A DNA stretch of 64,000 nucleotides, from NCBI GenBank assembly GCA_000181795.3, contig CM012954.1, positions 4,189,584 to 4,253,583 on the forward strand. Reading direction: 5' to 3'. Numbering within the stretch: position 1 is the first letter of the stretch; each line of letters starts with the position of its first letter. A program made the position numbers and the translations under genes. The notes beneath the pieces are model-generated. The model did not search any database. It had not been told where the DNA came from and saw only the letters and a program-made list of their open reading frames with translations. Origin of the DNA: Trichinella spiralis (taxonomy: Eukaryota > Nematoda > Enoplea > Trichinellida > Trichinellidae). Positions 26,708 to 38,328 of this stretch are shown piece by piece.

Positions 26708-28817
26708 ATGGAAAAAAATTTAGCAGATGCGGTTTTGGTTTTGCTTTCCCAAAAATCACCTATAGATTCAGATGAAATTGCCCGTCATTTGAACGTCTCA
26801 CATCAGCATATTGTGGGTGTTATTAAGAGTATTGAAGCGATGGATCACGTAAGTTATGCTGATATTATGCTGACTTGTAAGCATACATTTTGTAGGTAAT
26901 CAAAACAGAGCAGCACTCTCGTAAGCAGTGGGAATTGACTGAAGAAGGGAAAGAAATTATAAAAAATGGTAGTCATGAAGCAATTTTGTGGCAGCATGTT
27001 CCAAATGACGGCATAATTATGGATGATTTGATGGTTCGAAGTTACCTTTTTTGCATTCCTTTTCAATACCTGAAATTTTAGCGCACTGTTCCTAATGCTA
27101 AAGTTGGTTTTAACAAAGCTATGAGTTTGGGTTGGATACGCTTAGACAAGACTGGTCCCAAACCACTTGTCTTACGGAAGGTTGGACAAATTTATGTTGT
27201 AAAGCATACATATTAAGTGACTGAATATTTTATTCTTTAGGTTGAAACAATTGACGATGCTGTGCAAGATTGTTTGAATAAAATAAATTCCTTGAATTTT
27301 GATGATGTAAGCGATCAGAATAAGTCGGACTTAAAAAAACGCAGATTAATCAACGAAATGTAAGCAAATCAGTAGTAAATTTTTTTATTGACATTACACT
27401 TTTGTAGTGTAATAAAAACGTTTCGGGTTTTTCGTGACGAAAAGTTTACAACAAGTTTGGTGAAGGAAGAAACTGACTTGACTGTCGATCTGCTTACAGA
27501 GTACACATTTTCAAACTACAAAATTAAAAATTGAAACTGTTCTATTTTAGTAATTTATGGAAAGAAAAGAAATTCAAACCGTATAATTTTAATGCTTTTG
27601 GCGTTGTTCCAGTTAGGGGTTATCTTCACCCATTGATGAAAGTCAGAACGGAATTTAGGCAGATATTTTTGGAAATGGGGTAAATATAATTTTCTAATCG
27701 ACATATGTTTGTTTATTACTGTATATATATATATATATATATAATTGAAGAACAGTTTGTTTTTTTTTATTTTGAAAGTTATTGAAAATAAATGCGCAGT
27801 GTAGATTTACAGAAATGCCTACTCAGCGTTATGTTGAAAGTTCGTTTTGGAATTTTGACGCTTTATTTCAACCGCAGCAGCATCCAGCTCGTGATGAACA
27901 AGATACTTTTTTTATTTCTAGTATTATATACCGTGTTCAAGTGCTAAAAATACAACACTGCTTGCTGTTGTTATTTCAGAGCCAATGTGTACAAAAAATT
28001 TACCAAGTGAATATGTTAAACGAGTAGAAAAGGTGCATTCTGTTGGTGATTATGGTTCTTCGGGGTATAAATTATTTCGATTGTTGTGCTTTGTCTTTTT
28101 GTTTCATTTTCATTATACACAGCTCAGCTTTTTTCAGGTATGGTTATGAGTGGAAAATTGAAGAAGCGGAAAAAAATGTCCTCCGCACACACACGACCGC
28201 CTCTAGCATTCGAATGCTTTACGAAATTGCGAAAAAGCCATTCAAACCTGTCAGATATTTCAGTATTGATAGAGTTTTTCGGAACGAAAGTCTCGACGCC
28301 ACTCATCTTGCGGAATTTCACCAAGTTGAAGGTTTGATTGCTGGTGAAAATCTCAGTCTTGGTCATTTGATGGGAATTTTGCAAGAATTTTATAAAAGGC
28401 TCGGTTAGTTCGTTGTTGTTGTTGATCTGCTTTGAAATTCGACGGCTTGATGACTTTGGTTTTCAGGAATTGAAAAGCTTCGTTTCAAGCCTGCCTACAA
28501 TCCGTACACGGAACCATCGATGGAAATATTCAGTTATCATAGTTCATTGAAAAAATGGGTTGAAATTGGCAATTCTGGGATGTTTCGACCGGAAGTGTTG
28601 CTTCCGTTGGGTTTGGCTGAGAATGTGACCGTCATAGCGTGGGGTCTTTCTTTGGAAAGGCAAGTTTGCAATTGTTGATATCTTCACATTCGTGAATGTG
28701 TGCTTCTTTTTTTTCAGGCCGACCATGATCAAGTACGGCATTAATAATATTCGAGATTTGATTGGACCACGCGTTGATTTGGCCATGATTCAGTCTTCCC
28801 CAATTTGTCGATTTTGA
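26708..28817 (+). CDS. FARSA: Phenylalanyl-tRNA synthetase alpha subunit
   Basis: Eleven exons join in frame: 26708-26848, 26896-27033, 27082-27180, 27241-27359, 27408-27500, 27551-27679, 27805-27920, 27980-28064, 28138-28403, 28467-28659 and 28718-28817. The N-terminal winged-helix region ([20 protein letters not shown]) precedes the class II catalytic core. Core motifs are clear: [38 protein letters not shown] (motif 2 entry), [39 protein letters not shown] and the motif 3 [19 protein letters not shown]. With the beta subunit it forms the cytosolic alpha2-beta2 enzyme that charges tRNA-Phe. Intron 10 has a GC donor (AAAG|GCAAGT), proved by the conserved [10 protein letters not shown] reading. 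A TTTTAAG acceptor-like site lies 5 nt before the ATG, and AATAAA lies at 28854-28859. ELP5 starts 187 bp after its stop. Confidence 0.97.
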
Positions 28818-28853
28818 AGCAAAAAATTATTGATTAAAATTAAAATTGAGTGA

Positions 28854-28859
28854 AATAAA
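28854..28859 (+). terminator. FARSA poly(A) signal AATAAA
   Basis: A canonical hexamer 37 nt after the FARSA stop, followed by a long T-rich run and then the acceptor-like site of ELP5. This order is typical of a tightly spaced gene pair. Confidence 0.7.
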
Positions 28860-29004
28860 TTTTTTTTTCTTTTTCTTTTTGTTTAATTTTTCAATAATGG
28901 TCATTTTGTCCTGATATCATTTCTTATGTACAAGCACGTATGTCGAGGTATGTACGGGTTTGTATTCGTATTTATATTGGTTTATTGGATAATTTTTAGT
29001 GAAA

Positions 29005-29844
29005 ATGGAAATCGGATTGAAAGGGCTTACGTTGATCACAACCGAACAAGGTTGTACTGGTGTTCCATTTGCCAGAGCTTTGGCTAAAAAGGCACTGTTG
29101 GAAAAGTCATATTCGAAGATTCTGGTGGTCACCAATTTATCGGACAGCGTTTCAGTTTGGCAAAAAATTGCACCAGATTCTCATGAAATTATACACGATC
29201 TTCCAATTGTGGAAGAGAATTTCTCCAATGCCGAATACCAGGAGGAGATGTTGAATTTGTTGTTGGAAAACAAATCACAGGGTGTGGACAGGAGGAATTT
29301 GATAATTTTTGAAAATTTCAGCTCATCGGTGCTGTTGATGGGCACTGGTGGGGCGGTGCGATTTGTTCACAAGTTGACTTCTCAACATCCTTGTCTGGTG
29401 GTCGGTTGTGGATCCGGGACAACAGTGGACGAAAATTTGGCCAGCTTTGCCTGCACAATTTACACTTTGCGGTTGAGTTCGTGTGGGAAAGTGGCCATTG
29501 CTGTGAAAAGCAAATCTCCGCCTGGAAGAAATCTCTGGAACTTCAAAATCACCGAACAGTTCGACTTCGAGGACGTTCAATTGTACAACGAGAAGCAGCA
29601 AAATGGGCCGGACAATTGGCCACTTGTGGACAGTAGTAATCGTCTGGAGGTGCCGGCAAGTTTGGAACGGCTTGTTGGCTTCAGGTTGTCTTTGAATGAA
29701 CAAGAAATGGCCGACAAGCGCAATTTGACACTGCCCTACGAGAAAAGTGGCGAAAGTGAAAAATCACAGGCGAGGATCATTTACTACGCTGAAAAGGATG
29801 ACGATATAGACGAAGATGATCCCGACAGCGATTTAAATATTTGA
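29005..29844 (+). CDS. ELP5: Elongator complex subunit ELP5
   Basis: A single-exon gene of 279 residues. The body resembles the ATP-binding-fold-like but inactive RecA fold of ELP4-6. It was recognised mainly by its C-terminal signature: a basic FRLSLNEQEMADKRNLTLPY segment followed by RIIYYAEKDDDIDEDDPDSD and a final LNI, which matches the conserved acidic tail of ELP5. ELP4-6 form a ring on Elongator, needed for 5-carboxymethyl-type modification of wobble uridine in tRNA. The start chosen is the ATG 5 nt after an acceptor-like AATTTTTAG; no upstream in-frame alternative is convincing. It lies 187 bp downstream of FARSA on the same strand, so co-transcription is possible. Confidence 0.85.
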   Translation: MEIGLKGLTLITTEQGCTGVPFARALAKKALLEKSYSKILVVTNLSDSVSVWQKIAPDSHEIIHDLPIVEENFSNAEYQEEMLNLLLENKSQGVDRRNLIIFENFSSSVLLMGTGGAVRFVHKLTSQHPCLVVGCGSGTTVDENLASFACTIYTLRLSSCGKVAIAVKSKSPPGRNLWNFKITEQFDFEDVQLYNEKQQNGPDNWPLVDSSNRLEVPASLERLVGFRLSLNEQEMADKRNLTLPYEKSGESEKSQARIIYYAEKDDDIDEDDPDSDLNI

Positions 29845-30718
29845 AATTTTTTGTTGTTTATTTTTACAATCAATTTAATGTGAATGATAAATGTGGAATT
29901 TTAACAGTTGAGATTTGAAAATTTATTTCAAGTTCAAAAATCACAGTATGACTGACTGTGTTGAAGAAATGTATGCATAAAGTTTGGAAATTTTATTTTT
30001 CAACAATCAACATATTAGCATTTTGGCTAGCAGGGCTGTTTGCAATTTTACTTCATCGGTATGGTGTCGCTGATTTTTCAAACAATTATTAGTGTTCCAA
30101 AGGGCGTACGACTTCCTGATTAATCAATGTGACGCCTACTTTCCATTAACCCACTTTTGTCATTCTACCGTCTGACGCTTATGCGGGCGGCAGTTAATTG
30201 ATCTCCCTTTTGCACCCAGTGGTGCGTTTTGTTAAATTTCTCGCTCGCTTTTACTCTTTTCACAAATTACTTATTGCGTAAATTTAATTACTTTTTTTAA
30301 AAACTATCTTAGCAATCTGAACAAAAAAATGCGCGCAGCAGGCAAATAAATATTTATTACAATTTATCCAATACGTATAAGTATGAAATGTACGGTTTCG
30401 TACGTTGTGAAACATTCGAGCATAACAGTTTGTCAATTTTAATTATTATCTGATGCATAATTATGTATATACTGGCATTTTTTTCATCATAAAAGTATAC
30501 TTGATTGTTTAGTTGTTTGAAATATGACAAACATTTTATATCATTACAGCATTTAGTTGCTTTAAAGAAACAAAGTAGAAAAATGGAACTTTTCTACTCA
30601 TTCATTTTTCATAATTGAAAATAGAAATCAAATTCAGTTAATTATCAAACGAGAAAATGTGACAAACTTTCTGTGCATGAGAGAAATGTGCTTTTGAATT
30701 TTGAGAGATGTGAAATTT
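29845..30718. other. Convergent intergenic region, ELP5 and PPIL3
   Basis: No gene is supported. A block at about 30100-30250 is visibly richer in G+C than its surroundings and could hold a small RNA or regulatory element. I could not match it to a spliceosomal, tRNA or spliced-leader RNA by eye. Confidence 0.45.
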
Positions 30719-31272
30719 TTAACTTTTCGCACATTTGTCAGCTATGGGATTAGCGTGAATAGTGACCGACTGAATTTTAATGTCTTGCAAGGGTCGGTGT
30801 TTCTCGTTAACTGAAACTTTTTCAATTTCGTCCAACGTTTCGAATCCGTCTATCAAATGACCAAAAACGGTATATTTCAGGTCCAGTGATGGATGACTGG
30901 AATACGTGATGAAGAACTGCGACGTGTTGGTATTCGGACCCTTGTTGGCCATGGAGACAATCCCGCGGCAGTTGTGCTTCAACTCTTCGCGCAGTTCATC
31001 TTCGAATTCTTGTCCCCAGATGCTCTGGCCCCCTTTTCCAGTTCCCGATGGATCGCCGGTCTGAATCATGAAGCCTTTAATGTTCCGATGGAACAAACAA
31101 CCGTCATAATAGCCGGAAGCGCACAACGCAAGAAAGTTCTAAACGTTGAAGGTAAAAAATATTTTAATTTTTGAATTTCACCTTGCACACCTACTTCGCA
31201 CGTTTTCGGGCACGCTTCGCAGTGTAATTCTATCTTAAGATCGCCAAAATTTGTATGCAATGTAACGGACAT
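30719..31272 (-). CDS. PPIL3: Peptidyl-prolyl isomerase PPIL3 (cyclophilin-like)
   Basis: Two exons, 31272-31195 and 31138-30719, joined through GAA|GTAGGT and GTTTAG in phase 0, give 165 residues against about 161 in human PPIL3. The protein is a stand-alone cyclophilin domain: MSVTLHTNFGDLKIELHC at the start, then FHRNIKGFMIQTGDPSGTGK, SMANKGPNTNTSQFFITY and YTVFGHLIDGFETLDEIEKV. The catalytic Arg of the FHRxIxxFMxQ(G/T)GD motif is present. GWG-type loops and the lack of a signal peptide fit the nuclear, spliceosome-associated PPIL3 group. It catalyses cis-trans isomerisation of prolyl bonds. The neighbours do not suggest a shared pathway. The extreme C-terminus (ANPIADKCAKS) is a few residues longer than usual. 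Confidence 0.95.
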
Positions 31273-32470
31273 TTTTATTCTCTTTGTCGACGATTCAAAA
31301 AGAATACTGTACAATACTAATTACCAGGCTAGAATAGTATTTTTCTAGTAAATTTAACCAGCAAACTTCAACAATATTGACAATTTTTTATTGAAACGAT
31401 TCATTTGAAATGGCTATTAGGTTTTCCTTTTATTCATCTGTAATCTATTTTCACTTTGAAAAATATATGACTACTGACATGAAAGCGTGGTTTTAATTTA
31501 TTTGGGTCACTTTATCAACAACAGTTTTTTACGTGTTTTTTTTTGATTTTAATTCAATAGTTCAAATTTTATTTTACGAAGCTATTCGATGTTTTAAACT
31601 GAAAGTTAGCTGTTACACAATAGGACATAGGTAGTTGTACGATGTGTTGCGATAATTAAGTACAAAATTCAATATTATCTTGGGTTCATTGTATTGTTAA
31701 TTAGAAGTGTATTGTATAAATTCAAAATTTGTAAATTAATTTTTCATTTATCAGAAGAATTAAAATTCCAAACGCTACAGTATACTATGTTGAAAACGGT
31801 AGCAAGTTGTTGCTTGATTTTGGTTTACGGTAGTTGGCAACGTGGTCATAGTGTTCTTTTTTTCCTCCTTGAAAAATTCTTCCACATATTTGAATTATGC
31901 GCAGTAGTAATTACAGGCATGCATATATTCTAAAGAAATTTAATTGGCTGACTTGAATTGTGCGCACTTGCGAACATACAGTATTTTAACTGGCGATCAT
32001 TAAAAAATGCTAGCCTATCTATGTTTTACAAACGGTGTAAAATATTTTAAATTTGTATGAAGAGACAGATTTATCACACTTCTTATTATATTTATCTGGA
32101 AAACAGAGCGTCTAATCAGAATTTCTTACATGGTGCATTTCAGAGAAATGAAACAGTGATTCTGCTGATTTTGTCATATGCGAACATTTATAGCGGTTTC
32201 AAATCTTTGAATATTGCTTCATTTTACACAATTAGATTAGTCGCTTCATAAGCAATATGAAATTTGTTGTTTTACTAACTTTACATGGCATATAGCAAAA
32301 CCAGTTGCTCCCTAGGCTAGCAATATTATTTGGTTAATTGGTTTATCAGAAGCGTGAAAATTGTTAACGGCTTTGCCCACAATTAAAAATTTCGAAACAT
32401 CAAATCAAATCATTTTGACGATATCAGTGAATTAGGTTTATTAAAAAGGATATAGTAAAGATATTTTATT
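31273..32470. other. Intergenic region upstream of PPIL3
   Basis: About 1.2 kb between the PPIL3 start and the stop of the BRUCE-like gene. It is AT-rich. Short open frames exist but show no codon or splice support. Nothing further is recognised. Confidence 0.6.
32465..32470 (-). terminator. Poly(A) signal adjoining the BRUCE-like stop codon
   Basis: On the minus strand AATAAA begins directly after the TGA stop codon, implying an exceptionally short 3' UTR. Confidence 0.6.
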
Positions 32471-34840
32471 TCATTCACCGTCTTCACAGAGGCCTCTAGT
32501 TTTTTCTAATCGATTCAAGTGGAAATTCAGTGATTCCACAGTAGTCGCTACTGTTTTCAGTGACAATGTTTCAATCTCGCTTGGGTAAAGCAGTTTTCTA
32601 TCTTCATGTCGGGAACCCTTAGCGCAATTCAGCATTGCGTCATTCAAGCATTGCTGGGCTTGTTGACGAACAGAATCTTTTTTGAACCAAAAATGCCGAA
32701 GAATTATATCCTAAGAATCAGATTAATAATAAATAACGTGGAATACTTAGTCTTCATTTTTTTACTTTGAAACATTCTGGAGGTTTGCGAAGTTGTTCTA
32801 CAATGGCCAACTGAAGCGTAGCGTGATTTAACTGCTGATTGTAACTTTTTGAAAGATGTTGTCCTTTGTCGGTGCAGATGTATTTTTCAAATCCTGGTTC
32901 ATTGAAATAAGGTTCTTTGACAAATATTAACGCCTGAAAATAACCACATTTGACAAAGATGGGCACGAAACAGTTGAAACTTGAAAAAACATCGAATAAA
33001 ATACTTGAACAGAAACTAACAGTTGAAGCAGACTACAATAAGGGTTCCACTTTTCTTCGGGTCGCCCTTCCCAAGTATTCAAAATGCTCAGACATACTTT
33101 ACCATCTTGATAAAGGTTTGGATTGAATCGCACTTCACCGCTGTTTGTCGTCAGAAATGTCATTTTTGGCGGAACGAACGGATAATTAGCTGGAAAAAAT
33201 ACATCAAACTCGAAACATCCGTTTTGATAAGGAGTTTGATCAGGACCGGTGATAAGAACTTTCATCAGATCACAACGACTTTCATCTATGCAGACGAAAA
33301 TGCTGTTGCTTTCATTCAGCGGTATATTGTTTTCCAAAGAAGCAATTTCTCTGGCAATACGTTTTCCTCTGTCCTGCAAAAGAGAGAACAAAACCACCAT
33401 ACACGACTGTAGCATTTTTAATTTTTTGATTGTTCTCAGCAAATTTGACAACTGAATGAATGTCCAAATTAATCAGCAAGAAAACAAATCATAACAAAAA
33501 AATATATGTGTTTCTCAATTATTTATTGTTAAAGAGAAGTTATTAAATAAGAAGCTACTGTTGATGAGAAAACGAGAAACAAATTTGAAGGGGCAATGTG
33601 AAAACTAACAAAGAAAAAGAAGACTACTTGCCTTAAACGAGAGACTGAGCGGATTCAGCGATTTCGCCTCTTTGCCGTAAGTGTAAGGCACGAGCAGCTT
33701 TCCATTTTCGTCTATAATTCTCCAGGAGCGGATTTGTTTTGCCTTCATCCACCTTGTGTAAAGTGATGGTTGTGGAGCGATATTAATGATTGATATCGTT
33801 TGATTAATATCATCAGCGCAAGATGACGACGACAACGACGACTGTTCACTGTCAGATGGTGTTTGTGGGATAGTGTTCAACATTGTCAGAGAACTGGCAT
33901 CAATTTCAAGCTTAGTCGAGTGTCGTTCTTGGCAAATGATCAGCAACTTGTGACAGACATCAACACGTTCCAGAAATTCAGACAAACGAAGGTCCGGTGT
34001 GCGTAATTTCAATCTGATAAAAGCTAAATACGAGACAATCAAGCTGCGAAATCTTGGTAGCAATTGCCTCGTTAACGATTCTTCTGAAGGGCTATGTTGT
34101 GTCAACACAATCGGAGCTAATTGAGGATAAATAGCCATGGCGGCGATTGTTTCTAAAAGTGCTTGATAGAAGTCCAACCTTTCTGAAATGTCAAATATGG
34201 ATTCATTTTTTAAATTGTATTTAGCCATGGTTACAACTGACGACTGGCGCAGCAGTTGTACAACGTCTGCGTTGACATGCGGGCGTTGGCCTTTTTCAAT
34301 TTCTTCGAACGCTGCAGTCGGATCCGTAAAATCTGGACTACTGGAATGGAGAAAAGCAACCAAAGCGTGCATGAGCCAAGCCAGTTGTTCTTCTCGAACT
34401 ATTGTCTCTTCAATGTACCTTTCAATATCCCACTGACATCGAGTAGAACCACAGCCGTAGCCTATGCCTCGATTAGCTGCGGCTGTTGTGTGCGTTTTGC
34501 GACGCCCGACTGTAATCTGGGATACAAAGCTATTGTTCTGATGTCTTCGATGAGAATTTACAGACGAACATGTTGAATTGGACAATTTTTCCATTCCGTC
34601 GACAACTTTCAGCTTGTTCCAACAATTGTAATAACCGTTGATCAGCTCCACAATCCGTCTCAATATACCACTGTGAACCAGTTGCAGACGATCCGCCGGA
34701 GATGAATCGTTAATTATCCGACTTAATCGGATCATTGATGCAAATCTCAGTGGAGTTTGCTTCAAAATTTCACGAGCGCGCTCCACCGGACTGAGGTCGT
34801 CTGGTTCTGGTGAAGAAGCCAACGATACCGACGTACCCAT
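32471..34840 (-). CDS. Short BRUCE/BIRC6-like ubiquitin-conjugating protein
   Basis: Four exons in phase 0: 34840-33632, 33373-33005, 32933-32766 and 32710-32471, for about 661 residues. The C-terminal ~260 residues match the UBC domain of BIRC6: [20 protein letters not shown], then [20 protein letters not shown] with the catalytic Cys near residue 497, [11 protein letters not shown], and the BIRC6-specific continuation [14 protein letters not shown]. The N-terminal ~400 residues are helical and appear to correspond to the segment just before the UBC in the giant protein. No BIR domain and no further upstream exon was found; an in-frame stop lies 21 nt before the ATG. BIRC6 acts as a chimeric E2/E3 that restrains apoptosis and autophagy; here E2 activity is expected but IAP function is doubtful. 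MGTSVS at the start fits an N-myristoylation consensus. Intron 1 uses a GC donor (AAG|GCAAGT). Confidence 0.85.
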
Positions 34841-37800
34841 ATTAATTCTTAAATTTTATTTAATGGATAACAATTGAAAAGCTACTATTTAGCAACTGAC
34901 AAGTCTACCGAGTCGACGTCGGCTTTCAGCCAGACGACGACCGGTCTTGTCTATTTTCATTTTGCTTGCTTTGTGTTTTTCTCTCTATTTCTTTATACAC
35001 ACAGAGGTAAATTGATATAGATACATAGATATGCATATATATATATATATGTATGTATATCACTTTCTATATGCTGTGTTGCTTCTTTCACTGTTACTTG
35101 TCGGTTTGGAGTGCGTCTGTTGCTAAGCAACGAAAACAAATCGCATATAGCAGCATAAAATTTTGTTTTAAAAATCGATAAGCTCGCTTTTTGCACTGCT
35201 TACGGCAGTTAAGCTGATCGATCGACACTGCTGGAAATTACTTTTTATTTACAAATTTGTTTCTAACACAATAATAGACGGATCTTTTTCCAATGTCTGC
35301 AAACTCAGCTAACACTGTTTCAAAATAAGTTTTATTTTTTTTCTTGAAATGTATTTTATTGGAAGATGGAATATTCTCTATTTCTCTGGTCTCTTTTTCA
35401 TACACTTTTTTCCTCTGGTGACACACATCAATCATTTCAGAACAGTTGACAGGTGCTTTTTACTTTTCTTTTCAATTTTGGCGTTAAAAATAAATTGTTG
35501 AAAATAATATTAAAAAGAAAAAATACTTTTAAATGCAAATTGAACATAAGCATCAAGATGGGAATGTACTGATTGGAAAATGTGCGCAGCGGAAAAAAAC
35601 CCCCTAAGCACCGTCCATGATCCAACAATGGTGAAGCTGAAATAAATTATCATCATTTCAACGATGCAAAGCTTGGTCATTGGAAAATTGAAAATTATTG
35701 AAAATGACCATCATTTGAAAAAGCGACAACTGTTTTCTCCATCATATATTACATTTATTTATTTATTTATCCGCTAGTTGTTTTGAACTGAATTGTCCAA
35801 CGACACGTTTAGTTAAATAAACCACGCTTTCAAACAAGCATTAATAATAATAATACTAAGGCACCATTTCTACTATTCAGTTGTAATAATAATAATGAAA
35901 AATAATTTAGCACTGTGTAAACATGTCTTATCGTTTGTACAGAAATATCTCTGCTGGTTGAATATGCTCCGCGTGAAAGATGATAATAATCTTAGATTAC
36001 GCTGTGGTTAAATTCTGCCTGAGATTAAGCGAAACATGTGTTGAGAGTGGTTTATTCAGCGCACAGTGATTTCAAAGCATGACGAAAAAAGCCAAGCAAC
36101 AGTAAAAATGAAACAGGCGATGGATATGTGCAATTTTTGAAACTTTTTGAAATAATTTTTGTTGTTGTTGTAAAGACATGAGAAAGCACCGTTCATAATT
36201 GAACGTTAGAATATGATGAAAATACATTTTTTAATGAAATTTTTAAAATGACATCATCATCATCAAAATGATAACTTCCCATTTATTACAATTTCAATTG
36301 TTAACAGCCTTAGTTATTCATAGAATTAATTCAGCTTTTCTTTTGTTATATGCATCATGACCGAGCTATATAGAAATGACGCAACTAATCCAAATGCGTG
36401 CTTGATGACATGTTATTTATTGATTTTTTACTAGATTTGCTTAAAGCTTGAAGTTTTACGTCTGCAGTTAATTAGCTAAACTAAATGAATAAATGCAAAG
36501 AGGAAAGCATGATTTAAGGGTGAAAAAAACCTTATTAAATATTGTCCACGGGTGAAGCTTTGTAGTATTATTTGAAATAATTTATTAATGCGCATATTTC
36601 CTTTTTACACTTTTTCATTTAAATCTTCAAATTGGAAATAGCCTTTTATTCAAGTGATAAAAGGAATATTTTCTGCAAAATAGGAAAAATTTTAAACGTT
36701 TGTACTTGAAAGAAAATGCACAATATGCATTGAATTATGAAATTTAATTTTGATTTTGATGGAGAATTGTATTTTATTTCAACCATCAGTTCGTATCGTG
36801 CACTGTGAGAAATTTTCATTTGAATACTGAAAGTTTTGCAACTTTGTTTATTGAAAATTTTTACATTCGAGTATAAAGCATGAAAATTACAATCAGCGTT
36901 ATAAGAATTGTCAATTGGGTTCGTTGAATGGTAAAATGAATAAGCAGGTGGAAGTTGATTTGAAATCATTGAACCGAAAAATTGTTCACAACAAGTGGGA
37001 AATTGTAAAATTCATAAAAATGTACACATATGTTGTGAATTTTCAAATTGTGCTTTTTATCATTGTTTCAAATTTTTGAAAGGAAAAAATAATAATACAC
37101 AAACACTGTTGTTCAACGAATTATGCAACTATGCATGCAATAGAGAAAGAACTGTGATGGAAAAAGTAAATGATACTTCTTCAAATTGAAACTTATCATG
37201 CGGAATTTTTTCACATGCAAGTTATCGAAGAATGTTATAGAATGCAATTTTTTCGTTTCTTTTTCTTTTTTTTTCGAACATTTCTCTTATCGCGTGATGA
37301 TTGTGAATTTTGATAAGTTCTATTCTGTTGTGTTGAGCTGAACTGAATTTTCTTCAACTGTTATATGATGAAAAAGATACAAAACCCTCGCCAATGCGTC
37401 ATCATTGTTCATACGAATTTGTTTCTTGTACAATTTCCTAACATTTCGATGTGTTGTAAAGAATTTTCAACAAGAGGCAAAAAATACACTAAAACTGTTA
37501 GCTCGAAGCTTTTTTACAATTTTTAGAATCCCATTCAATTTATACATACATACAAATAGCTCTAGCGTAATGTAAAATATATTTAAATGTATCTGCTGTA
37601 TTGTCGTGTTGATTGGTGCCTATTCACAATTTGATAGATATCCAGTCGAATTTAAATAAGCTGAGTGAAATTTTCAATTCTAGAATTCAATTTTATTACA
37701 TTGTGCAAACGTTGTTTCGCATTTCAACGTGCATTTTGCATTCAGCTATTCTTTTTCTGCTAACGAACCAACCGGACAACGCCCTAAGTTCACTTATCGT

Positions 37801-38328
37801 CTGAGCTGATTTTATAATCCTTTGCATGGTGAAAAAAAACAAGAAAGAAAGCAATTTTTCCATTATTGCCTTGGAACATTTTTTCTGAATGTTTCCAACT
37901 CAGCTAAGTTTAGAATTTACTAGCTTTTTTTTATTACAACTTAGCTAGCTGAGATAAGCAGTTTTTTCTTTTTTTATTTTCTGATAAGAAACGTCAGTTG
38001 TTCGGTTTTTAATTGCTTTTTTAGTTGAAAAAGGTATTCAAAAAAACAAGTATAATTTGAAGCAAAGCCCTTTATTTATTCATTCATTCATTCATTGTTT
38101 TTGAACCAATCATCATACCAATCAAAATCAGTTTTTCCAAAAGAGAAAAAAGCAAAGCAGCAGCATCATTCTAAAATCTAATGGCAAAAACGACCCAAGA
38201 AATATATAAGATTGATTTGAAAAAGAAAGAAGCGTCGTTAATAATCAGCATCGGGAAGATTTTTGCAAAGCAGAAAAGCATCATCAAAATTTTCCAAAAC
38301 AACAATGATTGTTGTTGTTGTTGTTGCT
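34841..38328. other. 3.5 kb without a recognisable gene
   Basis: AT-rich DNA with short, low-complexity frames on both strands. No domain, splice pair or repeat family could be supported. There is a small TA-rich run near 35032-35050 just upstream of the BRUCE-like start. Any remote 5' exon of that gene would have to lie here, but none was found. Confidence 0.5.

Noticed and set aside
34993-38171. Search for remote BIR or other BIRC6 exons upstream of the BRUCE-like gene
   Set aside because: No frame shows the CxxC...H...C pattern of a BIR domain or a convincing exon; only AT-rich noise frames.
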